Assembly: GCA_028015205.1 (NCBI GenBank) | Contig: JAPWFG010000019.1 | Coordinates: 2,976,001-3,040,000, forward strand | Source of the DNA: Mytilisepta virgata | Taxonomy: Eukaryota > Mollusca > Bivalvia > Mytilida > Mytilidae | DNA: 64,000 nucleotides | Direction of reading: 5' to 3' | Part shown: piece by piece, positions 1 through 12,000 of the stretch | Layout: each line of letters begins with the position of its first letter | Position numbering within the stretch: position 1 is the first letter of the stretch | Made by a program: the position numbers and the translations under genes | Notes under the pieces: generated by a model | The model's input: the letters and a program-made list of their open reading frames with translations, nothing else | What the model was told of the DNA's origin: nothing | Database searches by the model: none

Positions 1-893
1 TAATTCATAGTGTTATATCAGTGATACTTCACCACTATAATCCTCTTACATTATATAATGTATTTCTCCAGTAGTTGGGTCAGTATGACCCACATTTCAT
101 GCATGAGTGACTCGGTTAAGTTTTTGCATTTAGGTCCATTTCTCAGATATGATATCTATGTAGACATATCAATGATATTATATCTATGCATTCATGTTAT
201 ATAGTGCAACAAAAGTCAGCAACATTTGAGTCACCATGACCTATATTTTATGCTTGAGTGGCTTTGGTAAAAATTTTGCTTTTAGGTATATTTTCAAAGA
301 ACCTATGGTAGTATATTGATGATATTTCACAACTACAATCGTCTTATAGTACAATACAACTCCACAACATTTCAGTCACCACGACCTAAATTTCATGCTT
401 GAGTGACTTTGATTAAAATTTTTGCATTTAGTTGTATTATTAAAGAACCTTTGTGTATAAATGATATTTCACAAATACACTAATCTTATATATAACACAT
501 CTCAGCTACATTTGAGTCACTATGACCTACATTTTATTGTAGAGTGAAGTTGATTAATTTTTTGCATTTTAATCTATTTCTAAAAAACATGTGATAATAT
601 ATCAATGATATTTTACAACTATAATCATCTTCTTAAGTTAAACACAGATCACCAACATAAGTCCACATGACCTAAATTTCATGTTTCATTGACCCCATTA
701 AATTTTATTGTTTGGGTAAACCGAATTTAGTACAAATGTACTGTGGATTCATTATTTTTAATAGGGTAAAAGTTAACATAAGCAGGATATATTATAAACG
801 TTTTATGTATTTTAAATAATTCTCAAAACAATTTCCATCTTAAATGATAGATGGGAATTTCTATGTGCAGGAGGGTGGGTCTTACAGATGCAC
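1..893. repeat. Tandem-unit interspersed element (3' part), intronic
   Basis: This stretch lies in the WDR59 intron before the first exon seen here. It is built of about five diverged units of roughly 120-140 bases, each with a phrase like 'gagtcaccatgacctac', then 'tttcatgcttgagtgact' and 'tttttgcattta'. Its right edge (tgggtcttacagatgcacgatct) resembles the right edge of the complete copy at 44890-45710, so it is probably the 3' part of the same family, cut by the window start. No coding potential was recognised. Confidence 0.7.
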
Positions 894-901
894 GATCTCC
901 A

Positions 902-2351
902 TTTTTAGCTCACCTGGCCAAAGGCCATGTGAGCTTTTGCCATCACTTTTCGTCCGTCGTCCGTCGTCCGTCCGTCCGTCCGTCGTAAACTTTTCTTTAA
1001 AAATCTTCTCCTCTGAAACCGCTGGGCCGATTGGTTTGAAACTTAATAGGAATGTTCTATGACATGTCCTCCACAAACGATCCTCATTTTATATTGATCC
1101 GATGAAAAACATGGCCACTGTTGCTAAAAATAGAACATAGGGGTAAATTGCTGTTTTTTGCTAATAACTCAAAAACCGTTACAGATATCGAAAATCTGAC
1201 TTGGGGTAAAATTGATCAGCATGACGAGATCTACCTACCCTGAAATTTTGAAGGAAATTCCAAAACCCATTTAGGAGTTATTGCCCTTTTTTCGTCAAAT
1301 TTTCAAAATTTTAACATTCAAAAATCTTCTCCTCTGAAACCGCTGGGCTGATTGGTTTAAAACTTAATAGGAATGATCTATGACATGTCCTCTACAAACG
1401 ATCCTCAATTTATATTGATCCGATGAAAAACATGGCCACTGTTGCTAAAAATAGAACATAGGGGTAAATTGCTGTTTTTTGCTAATAACTCAAAAACCGT
1501 TACAGATATCGAAAATCTGACATGGGGTAAAATTGATCAGCATGACGAGATCTACCTACCCTGAAATTTTGAAGGAATTTCCAAAACCCATTTAGGAGTT
1601 ATTGCCCTTTTTTCATCAAATTTATAAAATTTTAACATTAAAAAATCTTCTCCTCTGAAACCGCTGGGCCGATTGGTTTGAAACTTAATAGGAATGAACT
1701 ATGACATGTCCTCTACAAACGATCCTCAATTTATTTTGATCTGACGTAAAACATGGCTGTCGTAGCTAAAAATAGAATATAGGGGTGGATGTGTTGTTTT
1801 TGGCTTATTACTTAAAAACCGTTACAGATATCGAAAATCTGGCATGGGATAAAATTGTTCAGCATGACGAGATCTACCTACCCTGAAATTTTGAAGGAAA
1901 TTCCACAACCCGTTTAGGAGTTATTGCCCTTTTTTCGTCAAATTTTCAAAATTTAACATTTTTCGTCATTTATCTCCAAAACTATTTGAGATAGAAGTGA
2001 GAAATTTAAATTTGAAAAATGTTTGCCATGTTGAGATCTACCTACCCTGAAATTTTGAAGGGAATCCCAAATTCTATTTAGGAGTTATTGGTTTGTGTAA
2101 TTTGAGGTCGGGTTCTGTTACATTTATTTAAGGTTCACCCTTATTCCTGGTCAATTTTATCAACTTCCTGCCAGGACTACCACCATCAGGGAACATATTT
2201 TAACATTAAACCTTATGAAAAATAAATCTTAAACAAATTTTCCCTGGACAATTGAACCAATTGCAACAAACTTGGTCAAATAGTTGATTAATTGTCCAAT
2301 GAAAACCAGACTCCAGGTGAGCGATACAGGCTCTGGTGAGCCTCTTGTTTT
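902..2351 (+). mobile_element. TAGCTCACC element, copy A (complete)
   Basis: The element starts with a foldback, AGCTCACctGGCC..GGCCatGTGAGCT, followed by a CGTCCGTC-rich stretch. It contains internal direct repeats of about 310 bases ('aaaatcttctcctctgaaaccgctgggcc' recurs at about 1320 and 1645). It ends with CAGGTGAGCGATACAGGCTCtggtGAGCCTCTTG, whose AGGCTC/GAGCCT arms pair. The outer CTCACCTG and CAGGTGAG are inverted repeats. No open frame of note, so it is non-autonomous. I cannot assign a superfamily: end hairpins could suggest a Helitron-like element, but no CTRR end is seen. Confidence 0.8.
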
Positions 2352-2759
2352 TATCTAGTATAAGAGCTTTTTCTCAACATTATTGTTTTTTAATTTTTTT
2401 CTCTTACACTACTGGACCCATTTGATTTAAACTTTTAACAAAATATCATTGCAAGGTATTGTCCTAGTAGTGTTTATTTGGTGAAAGTTAAGATGGCTGA
2501 TACTACAGGACTTCGCTAACAATTGATGTAAGATGTTTTAATTCAAAATTGTGTCCGTTGACTTCAACTAGAATGGCAAATAAAATCCAGATTAGCAATG
2601 CAGTCTCGTGTATAGAAATTTAGTAAAGCTGCAAGTTTTTATTAAGGAATCAGTTTTTAAAGTATGTGAGATACAGAGTGGTATTTAGATTGATTATATA
2701 TACTAAAGGAAAATCAGATTTGATTTAATCATAAATAATAATCTTTGTATGAATTTCAG

Positions 2760-2840
2760 TGATTTGGATTGGTCTCCTTCTGATGTTAACATAATAGCAT
2801 CCTGTTCTGTGGATTCCTACACACATTTATGGGATATCAG
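2760..2840 (+). CDS. WDR59: WDR59 exon 1 of window (WD repeat)
   Basis: The acceptor is ttcag and the donor GTAAAG. The exon enters with one base completing a codon and leaves two bases of an Arg codon. It encodes DLDWSPSDVN..SVDSYTHLWDI, a WD-repeat strand set ending in the typical W-D, and matches the 'DLDW..SSVDTYIYIWD' block of vertebrate WDR59. An upstream exon ending in phase 2 must exist outside the window. Confidence 0.96.
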
Positions 2841-5800
2841 GTAAAGTAATAATATAATATGTAAAAGTTTTATTCTGTTAAAGTTTGGAAAGATAAGAAA
2901 TCTAAACTAAAATAAAGTTTGGTGTTTTATGTTGAATGATTATTCATTTATTACATTGAGTTTGGTGATATACGGTGATTTCTGAATGAAAGAAAATCTG
3001 AAGCTGTTTTTTCACTCAGGGAAGAAATGTAACAATAGATGTCACTAGCCTATTTGCTGTACAAATGTTGACACATAGTTATATAAAAACATAATTATAC
3101 TATAACTAATCTTGAAATCAATTTGCAATATTAACACTTTAAAGCAAATTTATGGAGTAGATTTGTCTTATTTATTTAACAGGGTTTTCCAATGGAAAAA
3201 TCTGGTTTTTTATTGTCTCGCCTGCGACGAAAGTCGCAGAGTGAGACATAGGTATTACTATCTGGCGGCAATGGCATAAACTATTTGTATAAAGCTTTAT
3301 ATTTCAGAAGGTAGAAGACCTGAATGCTTCATACCTTGTATGCAGATACCTTATGAACTTTCAGTCTATCATATGTCCATTGTCCTTGACCTCATTTTCA
3401 TGGTTCAGCAACTGCTTGAAAAAAATGTATAGTTTTTTCTCACATGAATTTCTCACTTATTATGAGTAATAGGATAACTATATTTGGTATAGGTTCCTTG
3501 CAACATTTAAATGTCCGTCAGACAGGGTTCACCTGACCTCGACCTCATTTCATGGATCAGTGATCAAGGTTAAAGTTACGTGATTAGGTCCGTTTCTCAG
3601 ATACTATAAGCAGTAGGTCAACTATATGTGGTGTATGGAATGATTGTCAGTCTGGCAGGTTCCATCTGACCTTGACCTCATTTTCATGGTTCATTGGTCA
3701 ATGTTAAGTTTTTGTGTTTTGGTCTGTTTTTCAAATACCCTAAGCAATAGGTAAATTATATTTGGTGTATGGAATGGTTGTAATATGTACATGTCTGTCT
3801 GGCTGGTATCATTTGTCCTTGACCTCATTTTCACACTTCATTGGTCATTGTTAAGTTTCTATTGTTTGCTCCTCTTCTCAAATACTATTGTAGCCAATTG
3901 GTGGGCATCAGTAAATACTCTGATTAGGGTTCATGATGTTTATTTCAACAATGTAGAAAAATAGCACTGAAAGTACACAAATAACAATAATAAGTCCAAG
4001 TTCAAAAATAGTGTACAAAGAACTATAACTCTAATTATTCTGATAAACTATTTCTATTAAAAATATAATGTACATACGGTTATTTTCAATAAGAACAAAA
4101 CCAGTACGGATATATAGTTATCTCATTGTCTTATTGACATTTACCAGAATATTATATATTACTCAATTCTATATCAAGCTTATATTCTAATCAATCAATC
4201 ATAATTTCGACATTATATACAATGTACGCTATGTCTACGGTATCACAATAAACATAAATTTAGGTAAACACTATTGACAAGACATAAACAAAACGTTGAT
4301 TGAACTAAAAATAATAAAGACAAACAGACAATACATTGAACGAAAAATACATTCAATACACTCATCTTACCATATAAATAGTACATCTGCCTGACATGAA
4401 TTCCTCTCTCAAGTGGATGTATCAAAAAGGGATTACATCTTTAGTAGTCAGTACAAATTCTGGTCCTGTACAAAATATAAATATTACCCTCATAAATATT
4501 TGGAATAACAAGAATAATAGTAAAAATACATAGTTTATAATAAATACACTTTACAGGACCATATCTCAAAATAATACTCCATATTTTATATTTGTTGTTA
4601 AACTCATATTACTCCATATCTGAACCCTTATTAATAAAATATCTGTCTTTCAACTCATTCATTCTGATTCACTCAAAAATACATTTTCTCACAGATTCAT
4701 ACAAAAGGAAAACTGTGCAAATGTTAAATAATAGAAATATAAGTAACTGACCTGATTAGTATTAAATTCTTGTCCAGAAAAGTATGAATGTAACTTTCAA
4801 ATGTTTTGTTTCAATCAGTCATTGTCATTGTCATTCAGTCTATCAGAAATCTATTTCAAAAAGTGAGAGCGCTAAGGCTAGACCAATCAGATTTAAGAGA
4901 TTAAGACACATGACTAAAAGATCTGTCAACCATGGAATAGAGAGAAGAATGAAGAAGGAAATATATAAGATTTTGGAGTGAAAAGAAATAATGAACTCAT
5001 AAAATATCTAATTAAAAATAAACAATAATACTTATTCTAATCTAATTAATCTAACTAATTAAATAAATAGTAATAATAAACACTCTGCCACACTATAAGT
5101 TATACGTCAGCTATATGTGATGTATGGAATGATTGTAAGGTGTGCATGTCTGTCTGGCAGGTTTCATCTGACCTTGACCTCATTTTCATGGTTCATTGGA
5201 ATATTTTAAGTTTCTCTTGTTTGGTCCTCTTCTCAGATACTATAAGTTATAGGTTAACTATATGTGGTGTATGGAATGATTCTAAGGTGTGCATGTCCGT
5301 CTGACAGGTTTCATCTGACCTTGAGCTCATTTTCATGGTTCATTGGTCAAAGTTCAGTTTTCTCGTGAGGTTTGTTTCTAAGATACTTTAAGCATTAGAT
5401 TAACTAAATTTGGTGTATGGAATGATTGTATGGCCTACATGTTTGTCTGATAGGGTTTATTTCACCTTGATTTCATGTTTATTCATCATTAAAATGTTAA
5501 TTTAATGTAAAGCTTATATAAACTTTTTTTTTTTTACTTTCAAGATAAATTCAATTATGAACACTAAAACAGGCGAGACATTTCAGTGTGTCCACTCTTG
5601 TTTAGCAATTTAGGACAGACCTCTAGAAACAGTGATGAATTTGACAGAACATTTATTATTTTATTCTGTGAAACACCTGAAGATTAACACCTTACTGCAT
5701 ATGATTTAATTTTTAAAGTCAAAATAAAAAAGTAACCCACAAGTATGTCTTATTTCTCCATTTCATGAAAATTGGTTTCAGCTGAAATGACTGAATTTAC

Positions 5801-8800
5801 TGTATCATTGTTAGTTATTTAGAGTTGATGTTATTTTTCCATAGGAAATATTATACATGTGTTTTGTTTGTTGAATTTTTCAGAGATCCTAAAAAACCAG
5901 CAAGTTCATTTCAAACTGTTGGTGAGTAAATGGTACTTTTCTATAGATGTTTTCAGATTTTGGTTTTTATTGAAATATTGTTTTATACCACAAGGTGGTT
6001 TTGGTACAAACTAATGCCATAGAACATTGCACAAAAGATTTTGATTGAAATCTGCTGTAGAATAAAGATAATTACATATATATATATGTTATCAGATGAA
6101 TGTTTTTTGTTTATAGCTGGAGCATCACAAGTGAAGTGGAACAAAGTAACCAATAATTTATTTGCTACAACACATGAAGGGGATGTCAGACTTTGGGATT
6201 GTAGAGTAAGTGAACATCCTTGCTGAGTTAATTGAAATTTAATATTACCAGAATGATCCTTAGATGAAATTCTACTAAACATAATAAGTCCTATGGCGAT
6301 AAAAAAAACAAGATAAATTTTTAAGTAAATTTTATTTTAATTTTTCCTACCTGGAAGTTTACTTTTGAAAAGAAATTCGAAACATGTTCGGAAGGGAATT
6401 CAATATTCCCGTTTCTCAGAGAAATAGATTTTTAACCGGATTTTCATAGGAAAATATCGGTTATTAAATTGGCGATGTACGGCGGGCGGGCGGGCGGACG
6501 GGCGGCTGCCAAACAGTGTCCGTGCAATAACTTATGAACTGTTCAACCAAAGCTTTTCAAATTTTAATATGTTGTTACTGATGACAAAATGGAGGTCAAG
6601 TTCGATATTGACGATTTTCACTTTCACCGTTCAAGAGTTATGGTTCTTGAAAGATTGAAAAATGGCTTTTCCAGTGGTGTCCATGTGATAACTTATGAAC
6701 TGTTCAACCAAAGCTTTTCAAATTTTAATATGTTGTTACTGATGACAAAATGGAGGTCAAGTTCGATATTGACGATTTTCACTTTCACCGTTCAAGAGTT
6801 ATGGTTCTTGAAAGATTGAAAAATGGCTTTTCCGGTGGTGTCCGTGTGATAACATATGAACTGTTCAACCAAAGCTTTTCAAATTTTAATATGTTGTTAC
6901 TGATGACAAAATGGAGGTCAAGTTCGATATTGCCGGTTTTCACTTTCACCGTTCAGGAGTTATTGTTCTTGAAAGATTGAAAAATGGCTTTCCCAGTGGT
7001 GTCCGTGTGATAACATATGAACTGTTCAACCAAAGCTTTTCAAATTTTAATATGTTGTTACTGATGACAAAATGGAGGTCAAGTTCGATATTGCCGGTTT
7101 TCACTTTCACCGTTCAGGAGTTATTGTTCTTGAAAGATTGAAAAATGGCTTTCCCAGTGGTGTCCGTGTGATAACTTATGAACTGTTCAACCAAAGCTTT
7201 TCAAATTTTAATATGTTGTTACTGATGACAAAATGGAGGTCAAGTTCGATATTGACGATTTTCACTTTCACCGTTCAAGAGTTATGGTTCTTGAAAGATT
7301 GAAAACTGGCTTTTCCAGTGGTGTCCGTGTGATAACTTATGAACTGTTCAACCAAAGCTTTTCAAATTTTAATATGTTGTTACTGATGACAAAATGGAGG
7401 TCAAGTTCGATATTGACGATTTTCACTTTCACCGTTCAGGAGTTATGGTTCTTGAAAGATTGAAAAATGGCTTTCCCAGTGGTGTCCGTGTGATAACTTA
7501 TGAACTGTTCAACCAAAGCTTTTCAAATTTTAATATGTTGTTACTGATGACAAAATGGAGGTCAAGTTCGATATTGACGATTTTCACTTTCACCGTTCAG
7601 GAGTTATGGTTCTTGAAAGATTGAAAAATGGCTTTCCCAGTGGTGTCCGTGTGATAACTTATGAACTGTTCAACCAAAGCTTTTCAAATTTTAATATGTT
7701 GTTACTGATGACAAAATGGAGGTCAAGTTCGATATTGACGATTTCCACTTTCACCGTTCCGATATTGACGATTTTCACTTTCACCGTTCAGGAGTTATGG
7801 TTCTAAAAAATTGAAAAAAGGCAGTTCAAGTCTCAAAAATTCCAATATTTGTCACTTACTATAAATAGGAGGTCAAGATTGATTTTTGCCTTTCCATTTC
7901 TGAACCCTACAAAACCCTACAAAAATTCATTTATATTTCTTTACTTCATCCTGTTTGGGAATCCAGATTTGCAAACATCATTTCCATGCAGGAAAATCCG
8001 GTTTGCTGTCATTCGACAGCCTCTTGTAAAATTTTCAAATGAATCCTCAAAACAAAACAAATCCTCTTAATATTGTTTATAAGACATTTAAATGTTATAG
8101 TTATAATATGTTCTAAAAAGACGACGAGACTACAAACATTGAACATGTGTTGTAAAAATCATTTGTGAGATGCTCCAAATCCAGATCTTAAAAATAATTT
8201 GTGAGATGTTTACGTCTTGCATATTAGTCAACAACTTGGCGGATCATTTGAAGTTTGCTACTGTTTTCGTCTTCAACATTAAAACAACTATTAATTTGAA
8301 GGTACAAAAAGATAAATTCATGAAAGCAAAATGAAATAACAATACCGCAAGTATGACACATTATTTTGATTGCCTATTCTTAAAGTACATTGACCAGGTC
8401 GATCATCTGATCATATGGAGTTAAAAAAAATGACAACGATGTGGACAGAAATACAAAAACTTTTTTCCTAAAAAGTAGATGTATTTTAGTGTCAAATAAA
8501 TAGAGTAAGTAGGTTGTCTAGTATAAATTTGAATTTTTTGGAGGTACAGGAATTATAGATGGCCTCTGCACCTACCATAGTTTAATGGTGAACTTTTTCA
8601 AAACATTCACTTAGTTCAATAGTATGGATTAGTTTAATTTGTATATTTTTTGCTTATTTTAAATTCAAGATGACTGCCTTCATGACCTTCCATTATGTTC
8701 AAAACATTCTCGGAAGCTTTCTAGCCAATTTGATTGTTGTTATTATTATTAGTAGAGTTAACATTAATCATCAAAATTTTGCTTATTTAAAGTTCAAGAT

Positions 8801-9046
8801 GACTCCCACTACTGAACATACACTCAGTGGCCATAAATGAGTTCCCAATTGGAAATTTTCCTGTATATTATATGTAAAGCCACAAGTTTTCAAAATTTTG
8901 TCCTGAAATTATTTTTTGTATGATTTTAATGAAATTTGTATTGATAGGCAGAGAAACATTTATAATTTATACAGATTATTATACACCCTGCAAACTTGTT
9001 TGGGGGGGGGGGGTATATAGGAATCACCTTGTCCATCCATCCATCC

Positions 9047-9093
<47 letters not shown>

Positions 9094-12000
9094 CGTCCGT
9101 CCGTCCGTCCGTCCGTCCGTCCGTCCGTCCGTCTGTCCGTCGTGCCGTCCGTCCGTCTGTCTGTCCATCTGTCCATATATCTTGTAAGCGCAACTCCTTC
9201 TAGATCGCTCAATGGATTTCAACGAAACTTTACAGATAGGTAAGTACATCATCCAAAGATGTGCATGAAGAAAAATCTTTGCTTTCCGATATCACACAAG
9301 GGAGATAATTGGACTTCAAAGCGGGGATATCCTTTGTGAGCTTTGCTCACAGTACATCTAGTATTGAAATATCTTAATATTTCTTTTTTTTTTCTAAAAT
9401 CCACAATTTAAATACAAATTTTAATTTTTAACAACATTTCTATTAAACCTATGTAATTTTGACACGCTTAAAATCTTATTTAGGGCGCCGTGGTGTAGTG
9501 GTTAGCGCATCGGATTACGAAGCCAGAGGTCCCTGGTTGGATTCCCGTTTGGGATGAAAATTTCAGGAATCAAATTTGCGACGCCCTATCGACACCATTT
9601 GCGAGGATGGTCTCGATAAATGATGCTAGTCCGTCGGATGGGGACGAAAAATGGCTGTCCCGTGTTAAGGGAGAGCAACACCGTTAGCACGCTAAAGACT
9701 CCTCTGTAGATGTCGAAAAAGAGTAGGCTAAAACGCCACTACTGGGGCCGCCTTCGCACCCGCCAAGTGGAGAGGGATTAGTATAAGTTGGCATAACTTG
9801 TTTCCCAATCCACTATAAATAAATAAGTTTAAACTAAAATCTTATGTGTCTTTAAATAATGATTTCTTAAAAATTTGGAATCACAGAAAAATTTCAAAAT
9901 TATCCAAGAAATATTTTTGAGATTGATCATAAAAATTTTATGATTATAGGACAAGAAATAACATTAAGACAGCATTCTTGAAAAATGTATTTTTATATGA
10001 ATTGTATAGGGAAATTAACAAGTGAGAACTCATTTATGGCCACTGAGTGTATTTTAACACTGAACCTTGTGAGAATTATTTTGAAATTGTTTTTCTTTTT
10101 TTATTTTATGCCACTTTAACACTTATTGGCTATAAGTTAAATAGTACACATTTACTTATGGAAGAAGCTTTGACAGGAAAACTAACTGTCCTTATTAGTT
10201 TCTTGTGTTAACAAAATAGTGCAGTGTCATGCCATATATCGTGAGTCTCAGTTTTAATTAACTGATTAATTCTGTTAGTTAACACTGAGACTTATGATAA
10301 ATGGCATGACACAGCACTATCTAAATGTATTTTACTCTAATTACATCCCATAGAAGACACATGTGATGCTTGATGCACTTAAAGCATATCAAATAATTAA
10401 AAAAAAAAAACAATGCCAAAAAACCAAATATTCATAACCAGAAAAGTTCAGATTTTTAATCAGTAAATTAATCTTATAACAATGTATAACATGTAGCAAG
10501 ATATTATTTTGTGCTTTTGATATGGTTTCAGAAAGGTAGTTCACCTCTTCAGTATATTGCTGCTCATTTATCCAAAATTCATGGATTGGATTGGAGTCCA
10601 AATAGTGAGACAGAGTTTGCTACATCTAGCCAAGATGGAACAGTAAAGGTTGGTATAAAAATAATCAAAATAGGAGGAACCATACACAGATCACTACATC
10701 TAGCCAATATAAAATAGTAAAGGTGTGTATAAAAATCACCCAAGGAGGCCACTGAATAAGGTGGAACCATGACCAGACAACTAAATTTACTCAAGATGAA
10801 GCATTAAAGGATTGTATAAAACAAAACAAAACAGAGGAACAATGATTAGATCGCTACACCCAGTCAAGATGGAACGGTAAAGGTTTGTATAAAAATCAAA
10901 AAAGGAGGCCACTGAATAATGTGAAACCATAACAAAATCACTACATCCAATCAAGATGGAACAGTAAAGGTGTGTATAAAAATCACCAAAGCAGATCACT
11001 GAATAAGGTGGAAACATGACTAGATCACTACATCCATTCAAGATGGCACAGTAAAGTTGTGTATAAAATCACCAAAGCAGAACACTGAATAAGGTGGAAA
11101 TATTACCAGATCACTACATCCATTCAAGATGGAACAGGAAAGGTGTGTATAAAAATCACCAAAGCAGAACACTGAATAAAATGGAATCATTACCAGATCA
11201 CTACATCCAGTCAAGATTGAACAGTAAAGTTGTGTATAGAAATCACCAAAGCAGAACACTGAATAAACTGGAATCATTACTACATCCAGTCAAGATGGAA
11301 CAGTAAAGGTGTGTATAAAAATCACCAAAGGAGGCCACTGAATAAGGTGGAACCATGATCAGATCACTAAATCCAGTCAAGATGGAGCAGTAAAGGTTTG
11401 TATAAAAATCACCAAAACAGAGGAACAATGAGTAGACCACTACACCCAGTCAAGATGGAACTGTAAAGGTTTGTATAAAAATCAGAAAAGAAGGCCACTG
11501 AATAATGTGAAACCATGACCAGATCACTACATCCATTCAAGATGGCACAGTAAAGGTGTGTATAAAATCACCAAAGCAGATCACTGAATAAGGTGGAACC
11601 ATGACCAGATCACTACATCCATTCAAGATGGCACAGTAAAGGTGTATAAAATTACCAAAGCAGAACACTGAATAAGGTGGAAATATTACCAGATCACTAC
11701 ATCAGTTCAAGATGGAATAGGAAAGGTGTGTATAAAAATCACCAAAGCAGAAATCTGAATAAAATGGAATCATTACCAGATCACTACATCCAGTTTAGAT
11801 GGAAAAATAAAGGGGTGTATAAAAATCACCAAAGCAGAACACTGAATAAAATGGAATCATTACCAGATCACTACATCCAGTTTAGATGGAACAGTAAAAG
11901 TGTGTATTAATATCACCAAAGCAGGCTACTGAATAAGGTGGGACCATTAACAGATCACTATATCTAGTCAAGATATATCAATAATGGTTTGTATAAAATC

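Noticed and set aside
902..2351. CRISPR-like array or bacterial origin for the spaced repeats
   Set aside because: The gene is clearly spliced animal WDR59, and the repeats are long, diverged transposon units without spacer-repeat structure.
6589..7806. Series of overlapping 76-codon open frames beginning MEVKFDIDDFHFHRS
   Set aside because: They are one 161-base repeat unit read repeatedly; the unit length is not a multiple of three, so no continuous repeat protein can form, and no domain is seen.
8920..9252. Open frames of about 107 codons on both strands
   Set aside because: They are low-complexity translations of a GTCT/GTCC microsatellite inside an interspersed element.
9483..9556. A functional tRNA gene
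   Set aside because: Box A and box B are present, but the acceptor and arms do not fold cleanly, and the sequence is the head of a SINE with target-site duplications.
10579..11440. Minus-strand frames of 65-84 codons
   Set aside because: They are reverse readings of the intron 4 tandem array.
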